Shown: positions 17,403-26,969 of the stretch, piece after piece
Position numbering within the stretch: position 1 is the stretch's first letter
How the letters are laid out: each line of letters begins with the position of its first letter
NCBI RefSeq assembly: GCF_009746625.1
Contig: NZ_VWXL01000053.1
Location: 112,072 to 176,071 of the forward strand
Direction of reading: 5' to 3'
DNA length: 64,000 nucleotides
Source of the DNA: Caproicibacter fermentans
GTDB taxonomy: Bacteria > Bacillota > Clostridia > Oscillospirales > Acutalibacteraceae
Program-made: the position numbers and the translations under genes
The notes under the pieces: generated by a model
Seen by the model: only the letters and a program-made list of their open reading frames with translations
The model's database searches: none
What the model was told of the DNA's origin: nothing

Positions 17403-19088
17403 TCATTCAACCGAAACAATAAAGTAGTAGACCGGCTGTCCGCCGTTGACAAGGGTGATTTCAATATCGCCGCTGACTTTGGCCTTGATGCGGTTATACG
17501 CGTCGTTCGCCATTTCCTCCGTCACGTCCGCGCCGTAAATCAGCGTGATAAACGAGGTTCCGCGTCCCACCATGGAGCGTGTCAGCTTGGAACAGGCGTG
17601 AACCACGTCCTTGCTTTTTTCAATCAGGCTTAATTTGCCGTTCACCAACCCCAGCGTGTCCCCTTCGCGGATTCTTTTTCCCCCGAATTCGGAGTCGCGG
17701 GCCGCGAACGTCACGGTGCCGGTCTCAACGCCGGACGCGGCTTCCATCATGCCGACGGTGTTGACTTCGACGCTTCCGTCCGGATTATAGGCCAGCAGTG
17801 CGGAAAGGCCCTGCGGAATCGTCCGGGTCGGCAGTACAATCACCTTCCGGTCCTGAATCAGAGGAATGGTCTGCTCAGCAGCCAGAATGATGTTTTTGTT
17901 ATTTGGCAGAATGATGACGGTCTTCGCCGGAGTCGCAAGAACTGCGGCCATCAGTTCCTCGGTGCTTGGATTCATGGTCTGCCCGCCGCTGACCACCTGA
18001 GTGCAGCCAAGGTCGGAAAAAAGCGTTTGCAGCCCTTCGCCCGCGGCGACCGCCACAAAACCGACTTCTTCCACCGGCTCCGCCGGTTCCGGAGCCGCTG
18101 ACCTTGCTTTGGCGGCTTCGTTTTCCTCGGCGTTTTTCCGGTGCTGCTCTTTCATATTATCAATCTTTACCGTCAGCAGCTGCCCGTAGGCAAGGCCCGC
18201 TTCCAGCGCGTTGCCGGGATCCTCCGTGTGTACGTGAACCTTGATGATTTCATCATCGTCCACAACAAGGACGCAGTCGCCCATGCTCTCAAGGTAGGTG
18301 CGAAGGTCCTGGGGGTCTTTCGCGCATTCGGAGTTCCTTCCGATAATGAACTCAGTGCAGTAGGTGAAATGAATCACTTCGTCGAATTCGGCGGCCGCAT
18401 TGCGGAAAAAGTCGCTGTCCAACGTCCTGTCCCTGCCGGGCTGATCGCCTTCCGCCTCCGGCGTTTCGTTTGAAATCACGGTGTGGTCGCGGAACACGCT
18501 CAGCATACCGTCAAAAATATGGCACAAGCCTTTGCCCCCGGCGTCGACAACGCCGGCGCGTTTCAGAACGGGAAGGAGCTCCGGAGTTTTGGCAAGCGCT
18601 TCCTGTGCTCCTCTGCAAATGGCTTCCCATACCGCTACGGGGTCATCGCCGTCAAGCGCGGCGGCCTTTCCCGCTTCGCATGCGATCCGTGAAACGGTCA
18701 GAATCGTGCCTTCGGTCGGCTTCATGACCGCTTTATACGCGGCCTCCACGCCAATGCCGAGAGCCGCGGCAAGGTCGGAGCCGCCGACTTCCTCCATCCC
18801 CTCCACGCCTTTCGCGAATCCGCGGAACAGCAGGGAAAGAATGACGCCCGAATTTCCTCTCGCGCCGCGCAGAAGGGCGCCGGAGGCGATCTTTGCGACT
18901 TCCCCGACGGAACTCGGCGTTGTTTTAGCCAGCTCCGCGGCGGCGGAGCCCATCGTCATGGACATATTGGTTCCCGTATCTCCATCCGGGACAGGGAAAA
19001 TGTTAAGTTCATCGACCGATGTTTTATAGCGGATTATATTATTTGCACCGGATATGATAGCGTTTTTTAAATCAATCCCGTTTATCAC
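17403..19088 (-). CDS. yloV: DAK2/DegV-type kinase protein YloV (FakA-like)
   Basis: 561 residues. N-terminal DhaL/DAK2 nucleotide-binding domain with the signature VDELNIFPVPDGDTGTNM and GALLRGARGNSGVI, a linker rich in Glu/Ala, and the C-terminal FakA-type domain. The family is the ATP-binding subunit of fatty acid kinase, which works with a DegV/FakB partner not seen here. Starts at GTG after GGGAG. Located directly upstream of recG on the same strand, a usual Firmicute order. Confidence 0.93.
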   Translation of the reverse strand: MINGIDLKNAIISGANNIIRYKTSVDELNIFPVPDGDTGTNMSMTMGSAAAELAKTTPSSVGEVAKIASGALLRGARGNSGVILSLLFRGFAKGVEGMEEVGGSDLAAALGIGVEAAYKAVMKPTEGTILTVSRIACEAGKAAALDGDDPVAVWEAICRGAQEALAKTPELLPVLKRAGVVDAGGKGLCHIFDGMLSVFRDHTVISNETPEAEGDQPGRDRTLDSDFFRNAAAEFDEVIHFTYCTEFIIGRNSECAKDPQDLRTYLESMGDCVLVVDDDEIIKVHVHTEDPGNALEAGLAYGQLLTVKIDNMKEQHRKNAEENEAAKARSAAPEPAEPVEEVGFVAVAAGEGLQTLFSDLGCTQVVSGGQTMNPSTEELMAAVLATPAKTVIILPNNKNIILAAEQTIPLIQDRKVIVLPTRTIPQGLSALLAYNPDGSVEVNTVGMMEAASGVETGTVTFAARDSEFGGKRIREGDTLGLVNGKLSLIEKSKDVVHACSKLTRSMVGRGTSFITLIYGADVTEEMANDAYNRIKAKVSGDIEITLVNGGQPVYYFIVSVE

Positions 19089-19253
19089 TTTGGCAGCACT
19101 CCCTCAATTCTAACAGCGGTTAAAAGCCGGTTCGATCCGGTTTCATATCGTCTATTATACCATACACTTCCATTGGATTCAATCTTAATAATTTGCCGGA
19201 ATGAAAGCGAAAAATAAAGATATCCCCACGTAAAGTGAGGATATCGGCATGTA

Positions 19254-19514
19254 TTACCGGGGTTCTACGATGAGCTTGATTGCGGTGCGTTCCTCGCCGT
19301 CGATTGTGACGCTTGCAAAAGCCGGGGTGCATACTGCGTCAATTCCCGATGGTGCCAGATAACCGCGCGCGATAGCTATGGCTTTGATAGCCTGATTGGT
19401 GGCGCCGGCGCCGACGGCCTGGATTTCCACCGCGCCGGATTCCCGGATGACCCCCGCAACCGCGCCGGCAACGGAATTAGGCGCCGATTTTGACGACACT
19501 TTTAAGATTTCCAT
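19254..19514 (-). CDS. spoVS: stage V sporulation protein S
   Basis: 86-residue SpoVS, complete from MEILKVSSKSAPNSVAGA to AIKLIVEPR. An Alba-like small protein required for normal late sporulation. GGAGGA site at the right distance. With rny and ymdB it forms the conserved rny-ymdB-spoVS cluster of Firmicutes, which supports the assignment and the spore-forming nature of the host. Confidence 0.96.
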   Translation of the reverse strand: MEILKVSSKSAPNSVAGAVAGVIRESGAVEIQAVGAGATNQAIKAIAIARGYLAPSGIDAVCTPAFASVTIDGEERTAIKLIVEPR

Positions 19515-19634
19515 AAGCTATCCTCCAACTTTTTTTAATAGTAACATCATAAATCGAAAAAAAAGTTTTTGCAAGATATTTTATAAAAAATAATTATAAA
19601 ATCTAAATTTAGACAGCAATATAGCCAAACTTTA

Positions 19635-20402
19635 TCATAAGATTTGTAGCCTTTCGATGGAAATCGTCTTTCCTGTCTTTTCATCGATGGAAAAAACAGC
19701 GCCGTCAATCCGGCAGTCGCCGTCCGCCAGATCAAAACGAACCGGCATTTTCGTCCTCATTTTCTGAATAATAAGTTCCGGTTTGACCCCCAGCACGGAT
19801 TGAATCGGACCGGTCATTCCCAGATCCGAAAGATACCCCGTGCCGCCGGGGAGAATGGTTTCATCTGCGGTTTGCACATGGGTATGCGTGCCGAAAACCG
19901 CCGTAACGCGGCCGTCTAGGTAATAGGCAAGAGAACGTTTTTCTCCGGTCGCCTCGGCATGAAAATCAACCAGTGTGATTTTCGGCACGCCCGCCGAGAG
20001 AATCCGGTCGGCCGCGTCGAAGGGGGATTCCATGCTTTCCATGTAAACAACGCCGATCAGATTCAGAACGCCTACCTGAATCCGCCCGAGATCGATGACT
20101 TCAAAACCCTTTCCGGGCGCGGACGAGGGGAAATTCGCGGGGCGGAGCAGGGCCGGGCAGGAATCGTAAAGATCGTAGCTCTCCCTGCGGCGGAAGCTGT
20201 GGTTGCCTGATGTAATGACATCCACGCCGCTGTCGAACAGATGATGAACGGACGCGGGGGTCAGTCCGTTGCCGTCGGCGGAGTTTTCCCCGTTCGCGAT
20301 GACCAGATCGATCCCTTTCATCTTTTTGACGGCCGGCAGATGACTGCGCAGAAAATTGCAGCCGATGCTGCCGACCACGTCTCCGATTGCCAATATATTC
20401 AC
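19635..20402 (-). CDS. ymdB: YmdB-type metallophosphoesterase (TIGR00282)
   Basis: 255 residues. Metal ligands in GDVVGSIG, NGENSADG, TSGNHSF, VDFHAEAT and FGTHTHVQTAD. The Bacillus homologue is a 2',3'-cyclic nucleotide phosphodiesterase affecting biofilm and motility decisions; its gene lies next to rny, as here. The family assignment is firm, the physiology transferred. Confidence 0.93.
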   Translation of the reverse strand: MNILAIGDVVGSIGCNFLRSHLPAVKKMKGIDLVIANGENSADGNGLTPASVHHLFDSGVDVITSGNHSFRRRESYDLYDSCPALLRPANFPSSAPGKGFEVIDLGRIQVGVLNLIGVVYMESMESPFDAADRILSAGVPKITLVDFHAEATGEKRSLAYYLDGRVTAVFGTHTHVQTADETILPGGTGYLSDLGMTGPIQSVLGVKPELIIQKMRTKMPVRFDLADGDCRIDGAVFSIDEKTGKTISIERLQIL

Positions 20403-20432
20403 TTGATTACCCCCAAAGATGGATAAAAAAGA

Positions 20433-20452
20433 GGGAACAGCACTCTGTTCCC
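20433..20452 (-). terminator. terminator after rny
   Basis: GGGAACAG-cact-CTGTTCCC followed, on the minus strand, by a T-rich run. A second inverted repeat (ACAGGAG...CTCCTGT, 20474-20495) lies between it and the rny stop. Confidence 0.7.
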
Positions 20453-20534
20453 CTTTCGTTCCAAATGTTTGAACAGGAGAGACGTTCCTCCTGTGCCAGA
20501 GTCTGCACCGCAGCTTCAGCTGACGGATGAAATT

Positions 20535-22094
20535 TCATTTTGCGTATTCAATCGCTCTGCTCTCACGGATTATGGTAACCTTTATCTGGCCCGGATATTC
20601 CAAATCACTTTCGATTTTTTTACAGATATCCCGTGCCAGAAGCACCATTTTGTCATCGCCGACGGATTCCGGTTTTACCATGATTCTGATTTCGCGGCCC
20701 GCCTGAATGGCGTAACTCCGGTCGACCCCGTCAAACGAGGAGGCAACGGCCTCCAGTTTTTCCAGGCGCTTAATGTAGTTCTCCAGGTTTTCACGCCTTG
20801 CCCCCGGGCGGGCCGCGCTGATTGCGTCGGCGGCCTGAACCAGACAGGCGACGATCGTTTTGGCTTCAACATCTCCGTGATGGGCCTGTATCGCGTGTAC
20901 CACCGCGTCGCTTTCCTTATATTTGCGAGCCATATCGACGCCGATGTCGACATGGGAACCTTCGATTTCATGATCCAGCGCTTTGCCGATATCATGCAGC
21001 AGACCGGCTCTGCGCGCAACGGTTGGGTCCAGCCCGAGTTCGCTTGCCATCATGCCGGCAAGATAGGCGACTTCAAGGGAATGGTTCAAAACATTCTGGC
21101 CGTAGCTGGTGCGGTAACGCAGCCGTCCCAGCAGCTTAACAAGTTCAGGGTGTACGCCGTTGACGCCGGCTTCAATCACGGCGTGCTCGCCTTCCTGCTT
21201 AATGGTGGCGTCCACCTCTCGACGAGCCTTTTCGATTGTTTCTTCAATCCGCGCGGGATGGATTCTTCCGTCTGCGATCAGGTGTTCCAGGGCGATGCGC
21301 GCCACTTCGCGGCGGACCGGTTCGAAACAGGACAAAGTAATCGCTTCCGGCGTGTCGTCAATAATCAGGTCAACGCCGGTCATGGTCTCGATCGCGCGGA
21401 TATTCCTTCCCTCGCGGCCGATAATCCTGCCCTTCATTTCGTCATTCGGCAGCGGTACGACGGAGATGGTGGCTTCCGCTACATGGTCCGCGGCGCAGCG
21501 CTGAATTGCGGTCGAAATAATCTCCCGTGCGGTTTTTTCCGATTCTTCCCTCGTCTGCTGATCGAATTCCATCAATTTGACAGCCTTTTCATGAGTTAAC
21601 TCATTTTCAAGATTGTTCAGAAGATAATCCTTTGCCTGATCCTTGGTGAAACCCGAAATCCGTTCCAGCATTTCAAACTGACTCTTTTTCAAAGCTTCCG
21701 CTTCGCCGAGGCGTTCCTCCGCGTGTTTCAGCTTATTGTTCAGGATTTCATCCTTGGCCTCCAGACTTTCCGTCTTTTTGTCAAGTGTCTCTTCCTTTTG
21801 CTGAATGCGGCGTTCCTGCCGCTGTATTTCTTTCCGGCGCTCATTCAGTTCGCGCTCGGATTCCGTCCTTTGGCGGTGGATTTCATCTTTCCCCTCCAGA
21901 ATTGCTTCCTTTTTCTTCGCTTCCGCCGTCTTGATCGCATCGCTTACTATCCGCTTTGCTTCCTGTTCCGCCGAACCGATGGTATATTCCGCAATCTTTT
22001 TGCGGTGAGCGACCCCCCCGAGGAAGGAAATAACCGCGGCCACGGCGGCGGCTGCGACGACAGCGATAATACAGGTAATGAGAGTAACAGTCAA
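20535..22094 (-). CDS. rny: ribonuclease Y
   Basis: 519 residues with the chosen start. N-terminal transmembrane anchor ([21 protein letters not shown]), a long coiled coil (about 45-200), a KH domain ([15 protein letters not shown]), and an HD domain ([25 protein letters not shown]). The main initiator of mRNA decay in many Firmicutes, membrane-bound. An in-frame ATG at 22124 exists, but the AAGGAGGTG site is inside that extension and points to the TTG at 22094. That start also gives the usual 520-residue length. Confidence 0.95.
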   Translation of the reverse strand: MTVTLITCIIAVVAAAAVAAVISFLGGVAHRKKIAEYTIGSAEQEAKRIVSDAIKTAEAKKKEAILEGKDEIHRQRTESERELNERRKEIQRQERRIQQKEETLDKKTESLEAKDEILNNKLKHAEERLGEAEALKKSQFEMLERISGFTKDQAKDYLLNNLENELTHEKAVKLMEFDQQTREESEKTAREIISTAIQRCAADHVAEATISVVPLPNDEMKGRIIGREGRNIRAIETMTGVDLIIDDTPEAITLSCFEPVRREVARIALEHLIADGRIHPARIEETIEKARREVDATIKQEGEHAVIEAGVNGVHPELVKLLGRLRYRTSYGQNVLNHSLEVAYLAGMMASELGLDPTVARRAGLLHDIGKALDHEIEGSHVDIGVDMARKYKESDAVVHAIQAHHGDVEAKTIVACLVQAADAISAARPGARRENLENYIKRLEKLEAVASSFDGVDRSYAIQAGREIRIMVKPESVGDDKMVLLARDICKKIESDLEYPGQIKVTIIRESRAIEYAK

Positions 22095-22326
22095 ATTTTG
22101 GCACCTCCTTTTCCTTTTCTTCATAATAAAAATTTAATAAATCATAGAAATTGGGTATCATGGGTGCGTTATCCCATAAAATGCAAAATATTGCATCATG
22201 AAAATAATTGTATTACTTTCCATGCCGGTCTGTCAAGAAATTTGCTTAGAAATGCTTCCTGGGTTTTCATAATTTAGGACATGCTGCAAAATGATCGCAG
22301 TATCATTCGGAAATGCGGATGCCACG

Positions 22327-22358
22327 TTGACATTTTATGCATAAGGTGTTACTATAAT
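22327..22358 (+). promoter_or_regulatory. possible thrS leader promoter
   Basis: TTGACA (22327-22332) and TATAAT (22353-22358) read towards the T-box, but the spacer is 20 bp, longer than optimal. The true -35 may be degenerate. Confidence 0.45.
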
Positions 22359-22379
22359 AATCATTACAAAAGATCTTTT

Positions 22380-22657
22380 ATTCATAGATTTATGAAAACT
22401 GAAAAAGCCGAAAATGTTGACGAGGAAGCCTCGTCCGGGACCCCGCTTCAGAGAGCGTGCGCTATGAGCTGAAAGCGTATGCAGCAGGATGGACGAAGAC
22501 TACCGCCTCCGAGTGTACACCGAAGCGAAAATAGCAAAAGGTGCGCCGGCTGCCGCCGTTATCGGGCCGCAAGGAGGGCAGGAGCATGACTTTTGCCGAA
22601 TTGGGTGGAACCGCAGGATCAATACCCTGCCCCAGGATTTGGGGCGGGGCTTTTTTT
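22380..22657 (+). promoter_or_regulatory. T-box riboswitch (threonine)
   Basis: Leader of about 280 nt before thrS. The T-box core TGGGTGGAACCGC is at 22602-22614. It is followed by a terminator hairpin (CCCTGCCCC...GGGGCGGGG, 22625-22649) with seven Ts. Stem I covers roughly 22390-22510; an ACC triplet at 22502-22504 sits where the specifier codon is expected and matches threonine. Uncharged tRNA-Thr should stabilise the antiterminator and switch on thrS. Confidence 0.9.
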
Positions 22658-22680
22658 ATTTTTCAAAGGAGTGTAACACG

Positions 22681-24591
22681 ATGATTCATGTCAGTTTAAA
22701 AGGCGACCTTCGCGACTATGAAAGCGGAACAACCGTTGCTGAGGTTGCGAAATCCATCGGCGCCGGGCTTTATAAGGCCGCGTGCGCCGGAAAAATCGAC
22801 GGAAAAACGGTTGATCTGCGCACGCCGCTGAACGGCGACTGCAGCCTGGAGATTCTGACGTTTGACGACGCCGAGGGAAAACGCGCTTACTGGCACACCA
22901 CCTCCCACATCATGGCGCAGGCGGTGAAGCACCTGTTCCCGGAGGCGGGCTTTGCCATCGGCCCCGCGATTGAAAACGGCTTTTACTATGATTTTGATCT
23001 GCCCCGCACGCTGACCCCGGAGGATCTCACCGCCATTGAGGCCGAAATGAAAAAAATCATCAAGCAGAATTTGCCGCTTGAGAGGTTCGAGCTGGACCCG
23101 GATGAAGCGATCGAACTGATGGAAAAGGAAAACCAGATTTACAAGGTGGAGCTGATCAGGGAACATTCCGGTAAGGGAGAAAAAATCAGTTTTTACCGGC
23201 AGGGCGATTACGTCGACCTGTGCGCCGGCCCGCACCTGATGACAACCGGTCAGGTCAAGGCGGTCAAGCTGACCAACTGCACCGGCGCCTACTGGCGCGC
23301 GGACAAAAACAATAAGATGCTGCAAAGGGTTTACGGCATTTCGTTCCCGAAAGCCTCCGAACTCGACGCGTACCTGACGATGATGGAGGAAGCGAAAAAG
23401 CGTGACCACCGCAAGCTGGGACGCGACCTTGATCTGTTCGATATTTACGACGAGGGCCCCGGCTTCCCGTTCTTTCTGCCGAAGGGCATGGTCCTGCGCA
23501 ACTTGCTTGAAAACTTCTGGCGCGAGGAGCACGCGAAGCACGGGTATCAGGAGATTCGCACCCCAATCATCCTGAGCAAAGACCTCTGGCTTCGCTCCGG
23601 GCACTGGGATCATTATAAGGACAACATGTACACGACAAAGATCGACGACGGGGATTACTGCATCAAGCCGATGAACTGCCCTGGCGGAATGCTGGTTTAT
23701 AAGCGCAAGCTGCATTCCTACCGCGACCTTCCGGAGCGCGTGGCGGAGCTGGGACTGGTGCATCGGCACGAGCTTTCCGGCGCTCTGCACGGCCTGATGC
23801 GCGTTCGCTGCTTTACCCAGGACGACGCTCACATCTTTATGACGCCGGAACAGATCGAAAGCGAAATCCTCGGTGTGATGGACCTGATTGACAGCTTTTA
23901 CAAGGTGTTCGGCTTTGAATACAATCTGGAACTTTCCACGCGCCCGAAAGATTCCATGGGAACCGACGAACAGTGGAATATGGCGACGGACGCGCTGATT
24001 CACGCCTTGAAAGCGAACGGAAAGCTCTATGTTGTCAACGAGGGCGACGGCGCGTTTTACGGCCCGAAGATCGATTTCCATCTGCGTGACTCCATCGGAA
24101 GAACCTGGCAGTGCGGCACGATTCAGCTTGATTTCCAGATGCCAGAGCGGTTCGACCTGACCTATACCGGCGCCGACGGCGAAAAGCACCGCCCGGTTAT
24201 GATTCACCGCGTTATTTTCGGAAGTATCGAGCGGTTTATCGGAATTTTGACGGAGCATTATGCAGGAGCGTTCCCGCTGTGGCTCGCTCCGGTTCAGGTC
24301 AAGGTGCTTCCGATTTCGGACGGCACGCAGGAATATGCCCGGAAGGTGGCCGATGAGCTGGCCGCGGCGGGCCTGCGGATGGAACTTGACACGCGCAATG
24401 AAAAAATCGGCTACAAGATTCGCGAAGCGCAGCTTCAAAAAATTCCTTACATGCTCGTAATCGGCGAAAAGGAAGCTCAGACCGGGGAAATTTCCGTTCG
24501 CAGCCGCAAGAGCGGCGACCTGGGCGCCATGAGCCTCTCTGAATTCGTGAAAAAGGCTTCGGAAGAAGTTGCGACAAAAGCAAAAGACTGA
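22681..24591 (+). CDS. threonyl thrS: threonine--tRNA ligase
   Basis: 636 residues. N-terminal TGS domain (FDDAEGKRAYWHTTSHIMAQAVKHLFP marks the second, editing domain with its HxxxH). The class II catalytic core has motif 2 around LVHRHELSGALHGLMRVRCFTQDDAH and motif 3 around HRVIFGSIERFIGIL. The zinc ligands Cys (PMNCPGG) and His residues are present, and the anticodon-binding domain is complete. The open frame reaches 22489, through the T-box, and is not coding there; the ATG at 22681 follows AAAGGAG. Regulated by the T-box just upstream. Confidence 0.97.
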   Translation: MIHVSLKGDLRDYESGTTVAEVAKSIGAGLYKAACAGKIDGKTVDLRTPLNGDCSLEILTFDDAEGKRAYWHTTSHIMAQAVKHLFPEAGFAIGPAIENGFYYDFDLPRTLTPEDLTAIEAEMKKIIKQNLPLERFELDPDEAIELMEKENQIYKVELIREHSGKGEKISFYRQGDYVDLCAGPHLMTTGQVKAVKLTNCTGAYWRADKNNKMLQRVYGISFPKASELDAYLTMMEEAKKRDHRKLGRDLDLFDIYDEGPGFPFFLPKGMVLRNLLENFWREEHAKHGYQEIRTPIILSKDLWLRSGHWDHYKDNMYTTKIDDGDYCIKPMNCPGGMLVYKRKLHSYRDLPERVAELGLVHRHELSGALHGLMRVRCFTQDDAHIFMTPEQIESEILGVMDLIDSFYKVFGFEYNLELSTRPKDSMGTDEQWNMATDALIHALKANGKLYVVNEGDGAFYGPKIDFHLRDSIGRTWQCGTIQLDFQMPERFDLTYTGADGEKHRPVMIHRVIFGSIERFIGILTEHYAGAFPLWLAPVQVKVLPISDGTQEYARKVADELAAAGLRMELDTRNEKIGYKIREAQLQKIPYMLVIGEKEAQTGEISVRSRKSGDLGAMSLSEFVKKASEEVATKAKD

Positions 24592-24612
24592 TTTCCATAA
24601 CAATGCAGCGAG

Positions 24613-24650
24613 AGGGCCGTACCCGCATAAACGGGTACGGCCCTCCTTTT
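24613..24650 (+). terminator. terminator after thrS
   Basis: AGGGCCGTACCCG-cataaa-CGGGTACGGCCCT followed by CCTTTT. Confidence 0.9.
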
Positions 24651-24665
24651 GATGCAGCCTCAACC

Positions 24666-24878
24666 TCAGCTTTTCCTTTTTGATTTGATCCACTCAGCGA
24701 AAAGATCTATCAAAAAACATGTGGCGTAAGCGAAACTGAAATTTAGCAGTGCATGAATCCACAGGGGCGGATAGGTATTGTTGTAAAACCATGGGCGCAA
24801 AAGCCTGGGCAGAACGGTGCCGCCAATCGCTACCCCAAGGCTGACGCCGATGGCGGATTTCAGGGCTCTTTTGACCAC
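24666..24878 (-). CDS. small two-span membrane protein
   Basis: About 70 residues, not recognised. Two hydrophobic segments (about 10-28 and 40-60) are separated by an aromatic loop (RPWFYNNTYPPLWIH), with a basic C-terminus (IKSKRKS). A GAGGAGGG site lies just upstream of GTG 24878 or TTG 24881. The 364-bp gap above it, to 25242, holds a promoter for the next gene and no other gene I can support. Confidence 0.55.
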   Translation of the reverse strand: MVKRALKSAIGVSLGVAIGGTVLPRLLRPWFYNNTYPPLWIHALLNFSFAYATCFLIDLFAEWIKSKRKS

Positions 24879-25179
24879 CAAATCCCTCCTCAGTAAAATT
24901 GCCCGTTTCGGTTGTTATCAGCAAGCTTTGGCTGTCCGTCTCGACGACGAGAGCAAAACCTCGCGGGGCTTTGTAATTTGGCCGGATGTAATTCACTATG
25001 ATGCTGATCATTGGATCGTCGTTACAGTTTGCGTCAGTTGGGCTAATCATAGAGCCATATCATACCATAAATTTTGTTTCACAACGTTAAGTTTTCGTAA
25101 ATTTTAGGCGAAGGCCGGCAGGATGGACCGGAGCCTTGGGCTTGTACGGCAGATTGTTAAACTATATATAGATTTACTA

Positions 25180-25208
25180 TTGACGATTCAGTCAATATAT
25201 TGTATGAT
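25180..25208 (+). promoter_or_regulatory. promoter of NrdD-tail gene
   Basis: TTGACG (25180-25185), 17-bp spacer, TATGAT (25203-25208), about 35 nt before the start codon. Confidence 0.7.
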
Positions 25209-25242
25209 ATGAAAACAGATTAAGAAAGAAGGCTGTTTGAAG

Positions 25243-25512
25243 ATGCAGACGAATGTAACGGTTACCGGGAATGGATTGGCAGAATCAGAGGTCAATAACT
25301 ATATTCAGTATGTCAATCAGAAGAATCCGGGCAGAGTCATCAAATCCCTGCGGATTGAGCCGGACGGCGACTATGTGAACCTGTCCTATGAGCTGGAGCA
25401 GGTTCCGTTTGAGAGGATCCGCCGGATCACAGGGTATCTGGTCGGGACCATGGACCGCTGGAACAACGCCAAACGCGCCGAGGAGCGGGATCGCGTAAAG
25501 CACGGGATGTAA
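25243..25512 (+). CDS. stand-alone NrdD C-terminal-like protein
   Basis: 89 residues. The last 35 residues (FERIRRITGYLVGTMDRWNNAKRAEERDRVKH) resemble the C-terminal glycyl-radical loop of anaerobic ribonucleotide reductase NrdD (E. coli form: RR-V-C-G-Y-L-G...RPFNAGK...R-V-K-H). Here the Cys before the radical Gly is Thr (ITGYL), and Gly64 is kept. The N-terminal half (1-50) is a small beta-rich part with no NrdD similarity that I can see. Similar short proteins occur in clostridia and are usually labelled as reductase. No catalytic domain or NrdG activase is nearby, so reductase activity by itself is excluded. The function is unknown; a spare-part role like YfiD is conceivable (inference). 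Confidence 0.7.
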   Translation: MQTNVTVTGNGLAESEVNNYIQYVNQKNPGRVIKSLRIEPDGDYVNLSYELEQVPFERIRRITGYLVGTMDRWNNAKRAEERDRVKHGM

Positions 25513-25597
25513 TATTTTTATTTTGGGAGGCGATCGCTCCGATTTATGGTTTTTCTCTGAAGAAAGGGAAATGCTAATCGACGGGGTGATCGTGTTT

Positions 25598-25741
25598 ATG
25601 ACTGAAATTGACCCAAAAATGAAGGATCGATTTAATTCTCTGTCAGAGGATTTGAAATCGGAGATCATGAAGCAGAATGTTCAGATCCGCAGCCTTCAGG
25701 ATCTGATTCACTGCCTTGAGAAAATTGTAAAAGAAGGCTGA
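25598..25741 (+). CDS. small hypothetical protein (47 aa)
   Basis: Hydrophilic, probably a single coiled helix pair (MTEIDPKMKDRFNSLSEDLK...LIHCLEKIVKEG). ATG at 25598 after GGGGTGAT; a longer frame from 25571 has a poorly spaced site. Not recognised. Confidence 0.5.
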   Translation: MTEIDPKMKDRFNSLSEDLKSEIMKQNVQIRSLQDLIHCLEKIVKEG

Positions 25742-25750
25742 CGAAAAGAA

Positions 25751-25778
25751 CGCCGCGCGGCTGTTTGGCCGTGCGGCG
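25751..25778. terminator. terminator between convergent genes
   Basis: CGCCGC-G-CGGC...GCCG-T-GCGGCG hairpin between the stops of the 47-aa ORF and the chemotaxis gene; T-rich on the plus strand. Confidence 0.65.
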
Positions 25779-25798
25779 CATCCTTGTTTTATGGAAAT

Positions 25799-26851
25799 TT
25801 AGAGTTCGTCCTTGTCTTTCAGCATGTTGTCCAGTTCATCCGCAAGATGGACGATCTGCTGGACCGCGTTGGAGACGTCCTCCAGCGCTTTTGCCTGCTC
25901 GTGAGATGTGCTCAGGGTCACTTCGGAATGGGTTACCGTTTCGCTGATGGATTTTTTGATTTTTTCCGTCAGCAAAGAAATTTCATTGGCTGTTTCTTTG
26001 GAATTATCCGAAAGATTTTTGATCTCTCTGGCTACGACCGCAAAGCCTACGCCCGATTCGCCCGCGTGGGCCGCCTCGATGGAAGAGTTGATGCCGAGGA
26101 TTTTCGTATTCATCGCTATTTTGTTGATCAGCGTAAGAATATTTCCGATTTCGGCATTAAATTTTCCTATCTGTGCAATTTCCTGATTTAAATCTTCCTG
26201 CTCGCCCATAATACTTTGTGAAGACGATGCGAGTTCTTCCAAGGTGGCGGAAATTTCAACAAATTTGCCGGCAAGTCTTTTTGCGATCGTTTCCAGCTGC
26301 AGCCTTGTGTAGCCGCTTTGCGCGAGGGAATTTACGACAATAAAGAGTACTTCTGCCGCCGCCGAGATGCGTTCGGATTTGGTCGCTTCGATTTCATGAA
26401 CGGCGTTCACCAGCCCGTCTTCGCTAACTCCGATTTCCTGCGCGGTCTTTCGGTATATTTCTTCATCCGGGCTGCCGGCAAGGCACTGCCCTCCGAGCAC
26501 GGTGCCGACAAGCTCGCCGCCCACCATGACGGGAGCCGCAAAATCGATCAGACCGGCGTGGCAGTTGCCGATACAGGGGCGTCCGGTTTTGGCGGCTTCT
26601 AAGCCCATTTGATGATGGGATTCCGCACAGCGTCTGTCTCCGATTGTGGATTTATGTATAAATTCGGTGCAGAACTTTGTGTAAGAGCTGGGTTGGGTGA
26701 CCGGATTCCCGCCGCGGTCAACCGTGACGCTCGCGCAATTCATCCCTTTGGCGAAATTATCCTGAAATTTTTGCAACAGGACAATGTCCACAATGTCTGT
26801 GATTTCCAATGCCTTTAAATCAATTTTTTCATGGTCCAGAAGCTTAATCAC
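25799..26851 (-). CDS. soluble chemotaxis transducer with PocR-type sensor domain
   Basis: 350 residues, no membrane segment. The N-terminal PocR-like ligand-binding domain (about 15-170) has conserved cysteines (NCASVTVD, FCTEFI, RRCAESH, CIGNCHAGLIDFAAPV). It is followed by a short MCP signalling domain with the hairpin tip around NTKILGINSSIEAAHAGESGVGFAVVAREIKNLS. It should signal to CheA/CheW from the cytoplasm in response to a small molecule or redox state (the Cys-rich sensor suggests metal or redox, inference). No other chemotaxis genes are in the window. Confidence 0.88.
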   Translation of the reverse strand: MIKLLDHEKIDLKALEITDIVDIVLLQKFQDNFAKGMNCASVTVDRGGNPVTQPSSYTKFCTEFIHKSTIGDRRCAESHHQMGLEAAKTGRPCIGNCHAGLIDFAAPVMVGGELVGTVLGGQCLAGSPDEEIYRKTAQEIGVSEDGLVNAVHEIEATKSERISAAAEVLFIVVNSLAQSGYTRLQLETIAKRLAGKFVEISATLEELASSSQSIMGEQEDLNQEIAQIGKFNAEIGNILTLINKIAMNTKILGINSSIEAAHAGESGVGFAVVAREIKNLSDNSKETANEISLLTEKIKKSISETVTHSEVTLSTSHEQAKALEDVSNAVQQIVHLADELDNMLKDKDEL

Positions 26852-26969
26852 AAGTCCATCCCCTTTTTACACTATTTTATCATTTCCTGGAAAATGTTAT
26901 CAGTTGAAAGGAATTATAAGGAATTAATCAGATTGGTAATAATTTCCTGATTTAATTAAAGGGATTTTT

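Noticed and set aside
20469..21599. 376-aa plus-strand ORF
   Set aside because: Antisense shadow of rny, with no recognisable domain.
22696..24693. 665-aa minus-strand ORF
   Set aside because: Lies entirely antisense to thrS; composition mirrors a GC-rich gene in another frame, no domain recognised.
24694..25050. 118-aa minus-strand ORF
   Set aside because: Overlaps the small membrane protein in another frame, with no ribosome-binding site and no family features.
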